Positions 14,177 to 28,547 of a stretch of 64,000 nucleotides of DNA are shown one piece after another (within the stretch, counting starts at the first letter, position 1; each line of letters starts with the position of its first letter). The translations under genes were made by a program, and so were the position numbers. Under the pieces are notes generated by a model that saw nothing but the letters and a program-made list of their open reading frames with translations, was not told the DNA's origin and did not search any database. The stretch comes from Neoarius graeffei (taxonomy: Eukaryota > Chordata > Actinopteri > Siluriformes > Ariidae). The stretch lies in NCBI RefSeq assembly GCF_027579695.1, contig NC_083570.1:5115001-5179000 (forward strand), written 5' to 3'.

Positions 14177-17100
14177 TCCTTAGTCGCGGTCGCTGTTCGG
14201 CCTTTTTTGGGGCACTTCCTGTGGACGAAAACGCGCATATTTTGGATCATTTTATCGGCATCCCCTACGCTACTCAGATCCAAAACCCCAGATCTGGGCG
14301 GGGCTCTGGGCCTCTATAGCGCCCCCTAACGCCTTGAAAATTTTGCCTTTTTTCGAAGGCTCCTGGTTGCCATATAGTTTGTCGTAGAGGAACGAAATTT
14401 GGTTCACATATGTATCTTACTGAGACGAACAAAAAACGTTCTTTGAATGCATAGCCACGCCCAACAGGAAGTGAGGTAATTTTACTTTTGTGCGAAATGC
14501 ATGGCCACGAAGACGGCGCAACTCCTCCTAGACCGTTCATGGGAATGTCACCAAAATTGATACACATCATCTACAGACATGGCTGACAAAAGTTACTAAA
14601 TACGTTTCACGTAGGATAAAACGTTCAGAAGTTATACGTCAATCAATTTTCACTTCAAAATTTTACATGCTAAAAAATTCATAACAAATCTTCTAATTGC
14701 TCAAAACTGCTCATACTTCACACGCAAATCACTCATTGGGCTTCTGACATGTTACCCAATTTCTGTGATATTTCGCCACTGGGGGCGCTATTTTTGGGCA
14801 AAAAATCCAATCTTTCCTCAAATTTGGTCAAACTTCACGGCCACCCTCTTACTACCTCCCATGTCATGTATACCGCATTTTGGGAATTTTCGTCCATGGG
14901 GGGCGCTGTTTTTGGCCGACGCATTTGCTCCAAAACGGGTTTTTGGTAAATAATTCCATAATGCTTTTCCTTCACACCACTACCTTGTGATAGTGCGTTC
15001 CTGTTGTGGACACTTATTTTTCCAACTCATAATCGCTCATGTACAGCATAGCGCCACCTTCTGACATGGGAAAAACCAAAAAATTTATTCTTCAAAAATC
15101 TATATCTCATCTTCTATTTACTCAATTGTCATCAAACTTCATACGCAAACTCTTCATAGCTCACCTGACATGTCCGCCAAATTTTGTGCACTTTCGCCCC
15201 TGGGGGTGCTGGTTATGGCGGAAATGATATTGCAGCTTCTGATTTGTCAAACTTGGCAAGCAAACTCTTTTCAAGACCCTTATTGGGGCGCTTGCCATGG
15301 TCGACAACGCACGAAATTTGGCTCCTTTTTCTTAGACTGCCACCGCTACTGAGAACCAAAAGCCCAGATCCAGCCGGGCCTCAGGGCCTCTATAGCGCCC
15401 CCTAACTCGTTGTGATTTTGGCCTCCCGCTTTAAGGTGCCTGGTTGCCATGTAGTTTGTAGGAGTGGCGTGCCATTTGGTACGCATATGTATCTCACTAA
15501 GCCGGACAAAAATGTAATGCCAATGCATTAGCCACGCCCAACAGGAAGTGAGGTAATTTCACTTTTGTGCGAAATGCATGGCCACGAAGACGGCGCAACT
15601 CCTCCTAGACTGTTCATAGGAATGTCACCAAAATTGATACACATCATCTACAGACATGGCTGACAAAAGTTACTAAATAAGTTTCACGTAGCTTGAACCG
15701 CTCAGAAGTTATACGTCAATCAATTTTTAATGCAAAATTTTACATGCTTAAAAATTCATAACAAATCTTCTAATTGCTCAAAACTGCTCATACTTCACAC
15801 GCAAATCCCTCATTGGGCTTCTGACATGTTCCCCATTTTCTGTGATATTTCGCCACTGGGGGCGCTATTTTTGGGCAAACAATCCAATCTTTCCTCAAAT
15901 TTGGTCAAACTTCACGGCCACCCTCTTACTACCGCCCATGTCATGTATACCACATTTTGGGAATTTTCGTCCATGGGGGGCGCTGTTTTTGGCCGACGCA
16001 ATTTCTCCAAAACGGGTTTTTGGTAAATAATTCCATAATGCTTTTCCTTCACACCACTACCTTGTGATAGTGCGTTGCTGTTGTAGACACTTATTTCTCC
16101 AACTCATAATCGCTCATGTACAGCATAGCGCCACCTTCTGACATGGGAAAAACCAAAAAATTTATTCTTCAAAAATCTATCTCTCATCTTCTATTTACTC
16201 AATTGTCATCAAACTTCATACGCAAACTCTTCATAGCTCTCCTGACATATCCGCCAAATTTTGTGCACTTTCACCCCTGGGGGTGCTGGTTATAGCACAA
16301 ATGATATTGCAGCTTCTGATTGGTCAAACTTGGCAAGCAGACTCTTTACGGTATTTCGCGGGGACGCATGCCCCCGCCCCCACTGGCCGCTGGCGCGAGG
16401 GCCCGTCAAGGCCGCTTGCGGCTTTAATTATTATTATTATTATTCCTTAGTCGCGGTCGCTGTTCGGCCTTTTTTGGGGCACTTCCTGTGGACGAAAACG
16501 CGCATATTTTGGATCATTTTATCGGCATCCCCTACGCTACTCAGATCCAAAACCCCAGATCTGGGCGGGGCTCTGGGCCTCTATAGCGCCCCCTAACGCC
16601 TTGAAAATTTTGCCTTTTTTCGAAGGCTCCTGGTTGCCATATAGTTTGTCGTAGAGGAACGAAATTTGGTTCACATATGTATCTTACTGAGACGAACAAA
16701 AAAAGTTCTATGAATGCATAGCCACGCCCAACAGGAAGTGAGGTAATTTTACTTTTGTGCGAAATGCATGGCCACGAAGACGGCGCAACTCCTCCTAGAC
16801 CGTTCATGGGAATGTCACCAAAATTGATACACATCATCTACAGACATGGCTGACAAAAGTTACTATATACGTTTCACGTAGGATAAAACGTTCAGAAGTT
16901 ATACGTCAATCAATTTTCACTTCAAAATTTTACATGCTAAAAAATTCATAACAAATCTTCTAATTGCTCAAAACTGCTCATACTTCACACGCAAATCACT
17001 CATTGGGCTTCTGACATGTTACCCAATTTCTGTGATATTTCGCCACTGGGGGCGCTATTTTTGGGCAAAAAATCCAATCTTTCCTCAAATTTGGTCAAAC

Positions 17101-18712
17101 TTCACGGCCACCCTCTTACTACGTCCCATGTCATGTATACCGCATTTTGGGAATTTTCGTCCATGGGGGGCGCTGTTTTTGGCCGACGCAATTGCTCCAA
17201 AACGGGTTTTTGGTAAATAATTCCATAATGCTTTTCCTTCACACCACTACCTTGTGATAGTGCGTTCCTGTTGTAGACACTTATTTTTCCAACTCATAAT
17301 CGCTCATGTACAGCATAGCGCCACCTTCTGACATGGGAAAAACCAAAAAATTTATTCTTCAAAAATCTATATCTCATCTTCTATTTACTCAATTGTCATC
17401 AAACTTCATACGCAAACTCTTCATAGCTCACCTGACATGTCCGCCAAATTTTGTGCACTTTCGCCCCTGGGGGTGCTGGTTATGGCGGAAATGATATTGC
17501 AGCTTCTGATTTGTCAAACTTGGCAAGCAAACTCTTTTCAAGACCCTTATTGGGGCGCTTGCCATGGTCGACAACGCACGAAATTTGGCTCCTTTTTCTT
17601 AGACTGCCACCGCTACTGAGAACCAAAAGCCCAGATCCAGCCGGGCCTCAGGGCCTCTATAGCGCCCCCTAACTCGTTGTGATTTTGGCCTCCCGCTTTA
17701 AGGTGCCTGGTTGCCATGTTGTTTGTAGGAGTGGCATGCCATTTGGTACGCATATGTATCTCACTAAGCCGGACAAAAATGTAATGCCAATGCATTAGCC
17801 ACGCCCAACAGGAAGTGAGGTAATTTCACTTTTGTGCGAAATGCATGGCCATGAAGACGGCGCAACTCCTCCTAGACTGTTCATAGGAATGTCACCAAAA
17901 TTGATACACATCATCTACAGACATGGCTGACAAAAGTTACTAAATAAGTTTCACGTAGCTTAAACCGCTCAGAAGTTATACGTCAATCAATTTTTAATGC
18001 AAAATTTTACATGCTTAAAAATTCATAACAAATCTTCTAATTGCTCAAAACTGCTCATACTTCACACGCAAATCCCTCATTGGGCTTCTGACATGTTCCC
18101 CATTTTCTGTGATATTTCGCCACTGGGGGCGCTATTTTTGGGCAAACAATCCATTCTTTCCTCAAATTTGGTCAAACTTCACGGCCACCCTCTTACTACC
18201 GCCCATGTCATGTACACCACATTTTGGGAATTTTCGTCCATGGGGGGCGCTGTTTTTGGCCGACGCAATTTCTCCAAAACGGGTTTTTGGTAAATAATTC
18301 CATAATGCTTTTCCTTCACACCACTACCTTGTGATAGTGCATTGCTGTTGTAGACACTTATTTCTCCAACTCATAATCGCTCATGTACAGCATAGCGCCA
18401 CCTTCTGACATGGGAAAAACCAAAAAATTTATTCTTCAAAAATCTATCTCTCATCTTCTATTTACTCAATTGTCATCAAACTTCATACGCAAACTCTTCA
18501 TAGCTCTCCTGACATATCCGCCAAATTTTGTGCACTTTCACCCCTGGGGGTGCTGGTTATGGCACAAATGATATTGCAGCTTCTGATTGGTCAAACTTGG
18601 CAAGCAGACTCTTTACGGTATTTCGCGGGGACGCATGCCCCCGCCCCCCCTGGCCGCTGGCGCGAGGGCCCGTCAAGGCCGCTTGCGGCTTTAATTATTC
18701 TTATTATTATTA

Positions 18713-18790
18713 TTAGGGCCCGAGCCCGAAAGGGCGAAGGCCCTATTGATCTTGTTCGGTTTTTTATTATTATTATTATTATTATTATTC
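18713..18790 (+). repeat. GC-rich hairpin module, one copy
   Basis: One GAAA-centred module lies in the dimer junction between the anchors at 18093 and 19361, accounting for the 1268-bp interval there. It is flanked by (TTA)n on both sides. Confidence 0.75.
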
Positions 18791-21700
18791 CTTAGTCGCG
18801 GTCGCTGTTCGGCCTTTTTTGGGGCACTTCCTGTGGACGAAAACGCGCATATTTTGGATCATTTTATCGGCATCCCCTACGCTACTCAGATCCAAAACCC
18901 CAGATCTGGGCGGGGCTCTGGGCCTCTATAGCGCCCCCTAACGCCTTGAAAATTTTGCCTTTTTTCGAAGGCTCCTGGTTGCCATATAGTTTGTCGTAGA
19001 GGAACGAAATTTGGTTCACATATGTATCTTACTGAGACGAACAAAAAAAGTTCTATGAATGCATAGCCACGGCCAACAGGAAGTGAGGTAATTTTACTTT
19101 TGTGCGAAATGCATGGCCACGAAGACGGCGCAACTCCTCCTAGACCGTTCATGGGAATGTCACCAAAATTGATACACATCATCTACAGACATGGCTGACA
19201 AAAGTTACTAAATACGTTTCACGTAGGATAAAACGTTCAGAAGTTATACGTCAATCAATTTTCACTTCAAAATTTTACATGCTAAAAAATTCATAACAAA
19301 TCTTCTAATTGCTCAAAACTGCTCATACTTCACACGCAAATCACTCATTGGGCTTCTGACATGTTACCCAATTTCTCTGATATTTCGCCACTGGGGGCGC
19401 TATTTTTGGGCAAAAAATCCAATCTTTCCTCAAATTTGGTCAAACTTCACGGCCACCCTCTTACTACCTCCCATGTCATGTATACCGCATTTTGGGAATT
19501 TTCGTCCATGGGGGGCGCTGTTTTTGGCCGACGCAATTGCTCCAAAACGGGTTTTTGGTAAATAATTCCATAATGCTTTTCCTTCACACCACTACCTTGT
19601 GATAGTGCGTTCCTGTTGTAGACACTTATTTTTCCAACTCATAATCGCTCATGTACAGCATAGCGCCACCTTCTGACATGGGAAAAACCAAAAAATTTAT
19701 TCTTCAAAAATCTATATCTCATCTTCTATTTACTCAATTGTCATCAAACTTCATACGCAAACTCTTCATAGCTCACCTGACATGTCCGCCAAATTTTGTG
19801 CACTTTCGCCCCTGGGGGTGCTGGTTATGGCGGAAATGATATTGCAGCTTCTGATTTGTCAAACTTGGCAAGCAAACTCTTTTCAAGACCCTTATTGGGG
19901 CGCTTGCCATGGTCGACAACGCACGAAATTTGGCTCCTTTTTCTTAGACTGCCACCGCTACTGAGAACCAAAAGCCCAGATCCAGCCGGGCCTCAGGGCC
20001 TCTATAGCGCCCCCTAACTCGTTGTGATTTTGGCCTCCCGCTTTAAGGTGCCTGGTTGCCATGTAGTTTGTAGGAGTGGCATGCCATTTGGTACGCATAT
20101 GTATCTCACTAAGCCGGACAAAAATGTAATGCCAATGCATTAGCCACGCCCAACAGGAAGTGAGGTAATTTCACTTTTGTGCGCAATGCATGGCCACGAA
20201 GACGGCGCAACTCCTCCTAGACTGTTCATAGGAATGTCACCAAAATTGATACACATCATCTACAGACATGGCTGACAAAAGTTACTAAATAAGTTTCACG
20301 TAGCTTAAACCGCTCAGAAGTTATACGTCAATCAATTTTTAATGCAAAATTTTACATGCTTAAAAATTCATAACAAATCTTCTAATTGCTCAAAACTGCT
20401 CATACTTCACACGCAAATCCCTCATTGGGCTTCTGACATGTTCCCCATTTTCTGTGATATTTCGCCACTGGGGGCGCTATTTTTGGGCAAACAATCCAAT
20501 CTTTCCTCAAATTTGGTCAAACTTCACGGCCACCCTCTTACTACCGCCCATGTCATGTATACCACATTTTGGGAATTTTCGTCCATGGGGGGCGCTGTTT
20601 TTGGCCGACGCAATTTCTCCAAAACGGGTTTTTGGTAAATAATTCCATAATGCTTTTCCTTCACACCACTACCTTGTGATAGTGCGTTGCTGTTGTAGAC
20701 ACTTATTTCTCCAACTCATAATCGCTCATGTACAGCATAGCGCCACCTTCTGACATGGGAAAAACCAAAAAATTTATTCTTCAAAAATCTATCTCTCATC
20801 TTCTATTTACTCAATTGTCATCAAACTTCATACGCAAACTCTTCATAGCTCTCCTGACATATCCGCCAAATTTTGTGCACTTTCACCCCTGGGGGTGCTG
20901 GTTATGGCACAAATGATATTGCAGCTTCTGATTGGTCAAACTTGGCAAGCAGACTCTTTACGGTATTTCGCGGGGTCGCATGCCCCCGCCCCCCCTGGCC
21001 GCTGGCGCGAGGGCCCGTCGAGGCCGCTTGCGGCTTTAATTATTATTATTATTATTATTATTCCTTAGTCGCGGTCGCTGTTCGGCCTTTTTTGGGGCAC
21101 TTCCTGTGGACGAAAACGCGCATATTTTGGATCATTTTATCGGCATCCCCTACGCTACTCAGATCCAAAACCCCAGATCTGGGCGGGGCTCTGGGCCTCT
21201 ATAGCGCCCCCTAATGCCTTGAAAATTTTGCCTTTTTTCGAAGGCTCCTGGTTGCCATATAGTTTGTCGTAGAGGAACGAAATTTGGTTCACATATGTAT
21301 CTTACTGAGACGAACAAAAAAAGTTCTATGAATGCATAGCCACGCCCAACAGGAAGTGAGGTAATTTTACTTTTGTGCGAAATGCATGGCCACGAAGACG
21401 GCGCAACTCCTCCTAGACCGTTCATGGGAATGTCACCAAAATTGATACACATCATCTACAGACATGGCTGACAAAAGTTACTAAATACGTTTCACGTAGG
21501 ATAAAACGTTCAGAAGTTATACGTCAATCAATTTTCACTTCAAAATTTTACATGCTAAAAAATTCATAACAAATCTTCTAATTGCTCAAAATTGCTCATA
21601 CTTCACACGCAAATCACTCATTGGGCTTCTGACATGTTACCCAATTTCTGTGATATTTCGCCACTGGGGGCGCTATTTTTGGGCAAAAAATCCAATCTTT

Positions 21701-23316
21701 CCTCAAATTTGGTCAAACTTCACGGCCACCCTCTTACTACCTCCCATGTCATGTATACCGCATTTTGGGAATTTTCGTCCATGGGGGGCGCTGTTTTTGG
21801 CCGACGCAATTGCTCCAAAACGGGTTTTTGGTAAATAATTCCATAATGCTTTTCCTTCACACCACTACCTTGTGATAGTGCGTTCCTGTTGTAGACACTT
21901 ATTTTTCCAACTCATAATCGCTCATGTACAGCATAGCGCCACCTTCTGACATGGGAAAAACCAAAAAATTTATTCTTCAAAAATCTATATCTCATCTTCT
22001 ATTTACTCAATTGTCATCAAACTTCATACGCAAACTCTTCATAGCTCACCTGACATGTCCGCCAAATTTTGTGCACTTTCGCCCCTGGGGGTGCTGGTTA
22101 TGGCGGAAATGATATTGCAGCTTCTGATTTGTCAAACTTGGCAAGCAAACTCTTTTCAAGACCCTTATTGGGGCGCTTGCCATGGTCGACAACGCACGAA
22201 ATTTGGCTCCTTTTTCTTAGACTGCCACCGCTACTGAGAACCAAAAGCCCAGATCCAGCCGGGCCTCAGGGCCTCTATAGCGCCCCCTAACTCGTTGTGA
22301 TTTTGGCCTCCCGCTTTAAGGTGCCTGGTTGCCATGTAGTTTGTAGGAGTGGCATGCCATTTGGTACGCATATGTATCTCACTAAGCCGGACAAAAATGT
22401 AATGCCAATGCATTAGCCACGCCCAACAGGAAGTGAGGTAATTTCACTTTTGTGCGAACTGCATGGCCACGAAGACGGCGCAACTCCTCCTAGACTGTTC
22501 ATAGGAATGTCACCAAAATTGATACACATCATCTACAGACATGGCTGACAAAAGTTACTAAATAAGTTTCACGTAGCTTAAACCGCTCAGAAGTTATACG
22601 TCAATCAATTTTTAATGCAAAATTTTACATGCTTAAAAATTCATAACAAATCTTCTAATTGCTCAAAACTGCTCATACTTCACACGCAAATCCCTCATTG
22701 GGCTTCTGACATGTTCCCCATTTTCTGTGATATTTCGCCACTGGGGGCGCTATTTTTGGGCAAACAATCCAATCTTTCCTCAATTTTGGTCAAACTTCAC
22801 GGCCACCCTCTTACTACCGCCCATGTCATGTATACCACATTTTGGGAATTTTCGTCCATGGGGGGCGCTGTTTTTGGCCGACGCAATTTCTCCAAAACGG
22901 GTTTTTGGTAAATAATTCCATAATGCTTTTCCTTCACACCACTACCTTGTGATAGTGCGTTGCTGTTGTAGACACTTATTTCTCCAACTCATAATCGCTC
23001 ATGTACAGCATAGCGCCACCTTCTGACATGGGAAAAACCAAAAAATTTATTCTTCAAAAATCTATCTCTCATCTTCTATTTACTCAATTGTCATCATACT
23101 TCATACGCAAACTCTTCATAGCTCTCCTGACATATCCGCCAAATTTTGTGCACTTTCACCCCTGGGGGTGCTGGTTATGGCACAAATGATATTGCAGCTT
23201 CTGATTGGTCAAACTTGGCAAGCAGACTCTTTACGGTATTTCGCGGGGACGCATGCCCCCGCCCCCCCTGGCCGCTGGCGCGAGGGCCCGTCGAGGCCGC
23301 TTGCGGCTTTAATTAT

Positions 23317-23959
23317 TCTTTTTTGTTTTATTAATTTTATAGGCCTAGTTATTCTGCTTAATTTAGTTTTGTCTACATCCATGTATTTTCTTCATCTGTT
23401 ATCCTGATTTTTGTGGATTTGTTAGATTGTACCTGTTTTATATACTTCAATTAAAAAAAAAAAGTTATGCTCTGATGCATGGCTGAATGTAACATGAGAA
23501 GAGAAAATGGAGAATGGATTGCGTCATTCTTATTTACTAGTTTATGAGTTCAGTTTCTGCACTACATTACACACATTCATATTAGTCTTACAGTTACATC
23601 GACTTTTTTTGTTTAAATAATACTTAATGAGATTAATGTTTATTGTTAATGATTAATTTAGGCCAATGCTCGATTTTGGTTGTTTAAAATACCTAAGGGG
23701 TGCTGGGTAAACTAGGTCTCTGACTTGCCTCAGTTGACCAAAGAGAGCTGTTTTTCCTGATTTCCTTCGCATATTCAAGAACATCATTCGGCTTAGGTGT
23801 TTACATTCTCTCCCATCTCTGCTTTCTAGTGGGAGTGAAACTATATAAACATCTGATAAAAACCCGCCGAACTAACGTCGAACCCGCCCAATTTTTTCTC
23901 AACCAGCCCAAGCCATTTTTCACCCGCAAAGTAGAATTCAAAACCACCCAATCTGGCAA
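23317..23959 (-). mobile_element. Truncated hAT element at the edge of the satellite
   Basis: Read on the minus strand it begins at 23959 with CAGTGTTGCCAGATTGGG, continues through a 'cggcgggtttttatcagatg' stretch, and matches 49745-49940 and 51231-51440 (plus strand) nearly base for base. It stops where the satellite begins, at about 23317, so one end is missing. The relative at 48087-51812 has both terminal inverted repeats and an 8-bp target duplication, which identifies the family as hAT-type. No transposase is visible. Confidence 0.75.
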
Positions 23960-24483
23960 CACTGCCGACTGACGCTCGCGCCGTATCCAGAGCCATAGAG
24001 ATCTACCGATCGCTCTGCCGGATCCAACTGACGGATTTTCAAAAAAGAAGGCGCGCGCACAGTTGTCATTGGCCAGTTTTCTTGATGAGAGCCACTTCAA
24101 CCAATCACATTCAAAGCAACGTGGTGTCTTTTTCTTTATCGAGAAAAGATGATAAAGAAATTTTTATTTGTAGGCTGATCAGTTCCATAATCATCTCTCT
24201 CTCTGTCACACACTATATACTGAATTATGTGTAAAGCACTAAATAAACAAAGGCGAGTTGACTTCACTTAATTTAAGCAAAATATCAAACGCATCAATAT
24301 TTTACTCGCATTCCAGAATCTGGACATCATTTAGGTTTTCATGGCGCTGTCATTTTCACTGTGCTGAACAGCACATAAAGGGCTATTCCAGTTCAATGCA
24401 ACACAATAGATAGACATTATTTTAATCTACATTGGAATTTATAAATGCTAACCCACTCATAACTTTTTATTTCATCATCTGAA
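23960..24483. other. No gene seen
   Basis: Mostly AT-rich single-copy-looking sequence. It has a short local inverted repeat near 24129-24160 (tctttatcga / tgataaaga). I see no coding region or clear element. Confidence 0.5.
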
Positions 24484-25032
24484 TTCAAGCTTTACCCATC
24501 CACAAGTTTACCGATTGCACGTGAGCGTGCCACTGCCCTGTTTTTGACCGCCCCTTCCCCCGCACGTGACGCTGCCAGACAGCGCCGACAGCCAATCGGA
24601 AGACGTGCCAGATCTGGCTCCGCCCTCCAGAGAGAGCCTGACCGACGCTAAGAAGCGAATAAACAAAGCCAAGTGTATGGAGCACTTGCATGTGACGTCA
24701 CAGCCGATCCAGATTGTGACAGACGCCATCTTGTCGGTCAAACGCCATATTTCTGCCTTCTACTTCTACCTTTTCTTCTGGAAAACCCTACTATATACAA
24801 TTCTACTACAACGACTGCGGCTACAAGCTCTCCCTACCTGTGCACGGTTTTTATGTTTTTTGTGTGTATTTTTGCATGTTGTTCGTCTGTACCGGACTTC
24901 AATATCCACTACAACCGTATGGACTTACTGGACATTGGTTTCCAGCAGAAGATGACGGTTTGTAGCGATTTCCATCGCATGCACATCATTCCGGACGAGA
25001 TAGCGAGACCAGAATATCCTGATATTAAGTGA
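24484..25032 (+). mobile_element. Possible 5' region and ORF start of a non-LTR retrotransposon
   Basis: A GC-richer segment contains a palindromic CRE (tgacgtca near 24695), a YY1-like site (gccatcttg near 24727) and an E-box-like cacgtgacg near 24563. This combination is reminiscent of LINE 5' promoters. It runs into a frame ending at 25032 whose last part reads MDLLDIGFQQKMTVCSDFHR and then IPDEIARPEY. Similar 'LLxIG...IPxEIxRP' text stands at the start of fish LINE ORFs, as I remember them. No reverse transcriptase follows, so this would be a 5' fragment. It could instead be an exon of an unrecognised gene. Confidence 0.35.
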
Positions 25033-25320
25033 ACAGACGTCAGAGATTGTTGAAGTTGAGGAAACGGTGATTAATATCCTACAAAAAATGTGTGAATACT
25101 AAATACATTAGATATAAACAGCTTAACGTTTTTCTATCGGCTACAACCACCAATCTGTTGCAATGGATAGGGTAAATTCAGGTAAAGTGGGACACTTTTT
25201 TAAATAAAATGCGGTTTTAACAATCTAAATCCATTATAATGATTCAAATGTGTGTATGTTTTCTTTAAATAGATTGTTAAGAACATATCAAAGGGGAGAT
25301 TAATCTAGTCAGTGAATTTA
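25033..25320. other. No gene seen
   Basis: AT-rich spacer up to the TA dinucleotide at 25319-25320 that is duplicated by the Tc1 insertion. Nothing recognisable. Confidence 0.5.
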
Positions 25321-26915
<1,595 letters not shown>

Positions 26916-26917
26916 TA

Positions 26918-27527
26918 TAAGAGCCTTTTACATACTTCAACACAATGTGACCCCCCCTTCAGCAAAGCTGATGTATTCAGGTGGAGTGGGGCACTTTGTT
27001 TGGTATGTAGGACAATGTGTGATGACCATATATTGACCACAAACATTTTTTTTTGTTTTAAAGCATATCAAAACATTTATTTATAACAAATTAATGTCAA
27101 ACATAAAAAAATATAACAATGTAGTAAATAAATAAACTAGTAAATAAATAAAAAAGGTAGTATATGAATAAACATTTAATAACAATATATATAATATTAG
27201 CATACAACATGACTCTTGAAACCACTTATCACACTTACAGCAGGCACCCATTCCTCCATTGCCTTTCGGTCACTTGCATCCCCCATACACCCCCTTGCAG
27301 ACAGTATAATAATAATAGGATGTCTTTGATCTCGCGCTTATCTCACCACTCCAAGATGGCGACCGTATTTCTCGTGTCAGAACAGCCAACGCTCCATCTA
27401 CGTAATAATAGGATGTCTATGGTCCCCACAGCGAGCCTGTAGCCTCCGCCATTGTTGACGTGCTCTACTTCCGCTCGTTTGAGGCCTTAACCTTTGACCT
27501 TTCCCCACAGTCCACCTTGAGCTAACA
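26918..27527. other. Flank between Tc1 and hAT; possible promoter sequence
   Basis: No coding region is recognisable. The text 'attcaggt..agtgg..cact' occurs both at about 25176-25197 and 26977-26996, on either side of the Tc1 element. Near 27346 'ccaagatggcgacc' matches a YY1-type promoter motif, and 'aataataggatgtct' is repeated at about 27309 and 27404. The right part, up to the GTCACGGA at 27528, is the target of the hAT insertion. Confidence 0.4.
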
Positions 27528-27885
27528 GTCACGGATAGTGTTGCCACCTGTCCCGCTTTTTCCTGATTGTCCCGGATTTTCATGGTCTGTCCTGGAAAAA
27601 AAAAAAAATCCAGGACACTGAATGTCCCGTTTTTTTGTACATGATGGGCAAAATGTGTATTTCAACTTGCGAGCCAGCTGAGAACCAGTTTGCTTTTCCA
27701 TAGCTTGCCCGTGCTAAACGCCGCTAAGCGGAGCCACGTCATCACGTCGCTGAATACGTCATTACGTCGCTGTATACGTCACTTACGTCGCTGTATATGT
27801 CAGTTACGGCGCTACGTTTACATAAACCTTGGCGCGAATATCAAAGCAAAAACACGGAAGAAGCAGCAGGAACAACAACAACAAC

Positions 27886-27916
<31 letters not shown>

Positions 27917-28190
27917 GATAACTTCGTGTTTGTACAGCTGCTGCTTCTCGGCGCTTAAAAATGGCGATCTTTCGCGGTCTTGTTGTTGGTCTTAACAACT
28001 CCGCCCCCCCCACTGACGTAAGCGGTTCTTTCCTCTGGCCCAGCAGAGAGTTGGTGCTAGCCTGGAACCGGCTTGGACTGATAAAAGAAACAGACTCTCT
28101 GTTGCAATGGTGAAGGCTGAGCTTCAAGTCAGGCTAAACTTTCAGTTGTCCTGTACTGAGTTCAAGACATTCATTGAAAATCAGCCAGGA

Positions 28191-28547
28191 CTCATAGCAG
28201 CAGCAAAGAAGAACACCAAATATAAATGGAAGATTACACTATTTCATTTAATTCACCAAAACCTTACCTAATCTTCCATTTATATTTGGTGTTTTTCTTT
28301 GCTGCTGCTATGAGAACCTCTGTGCCTCTGCTGCTCTTGGCTAAACAAATACATAGGAGGACATGTAACTGATATAACTGGGCACATACAGTACATACAG
28401 GAGTATGTACGACACTACACTAGTTCATTTAATTCACCAAAACCTTACCTAGTGTCGTACATACTCCTGTATGTACTGTATGTGCCCAGTTATATCAGTT
28501 ACATGTCCTCCTATGTATTTGTTTAGCCAAGAGCAGCAGAGGCACAG
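28191..28547. repeat. Two adjacent hairpins with different arms and the same 32-nt loop
   Basis: Hairpin 1 has arms 28191-28236 and 28269-28314, 46 nt each with one mismatch. Hairpin 2 has arms 28320-28417 and 28450-28547, 98 nt each with no mismatch found. The arms are unrelated to each other, yet the loops 28237-28268 and 28418-28449 are the same 32 nt (31 of 32 identical), beginning CACTA and ending AACCTTACC. Five bases (aacct) separate the hairpins. I do not recognise the arms or the loop. Confidence 0.9.

Larger units (their letters stand above)
1..23316. repeat. Satellite array of a 2.27-kb dimeric higher-order repeat
   Basis: The block is a tandem array that continues beyond the left edge. 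A fixed anchor (the sequence before ccactgggggcgct) occurs at 968, 2618, 3695, 5194, 6271, 7467, 8544, 9740, 10817, 12010, 13087, 14749, 15826, 17016, 18093, 19361, 20438, 21634 and 22711. Within each of the nine pairs the spacing is exactly 1077 bp; between pairs it is 1190-1662 bp, the excess being a junction with a TTA microsatellite. Typical dimer length is 2273 bp. Each monomer is itself built of roughly 110-bp subrepeats ending in a GGGGGCGCT-like core. Copies differ at only scattered bases, so the array is young or homogenised. I see no conserved coding frame. Confidence 0.95.

Noticed and set aside
1-23334. Dozens of 60-144-codon ORFs in the satellite, including a repeated 98-codon minus-strand frame
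   Set aside because: The frames are copied with the repeat, overlap one another on both strands, and have no domain, no splice context and no sign of protein-level constraint.
27804-28127. Minus-strand frame with a long leucine run
   Set aside because: The run is a translated (TAA)n/(CAA)n microsatellite inside a hAT element.
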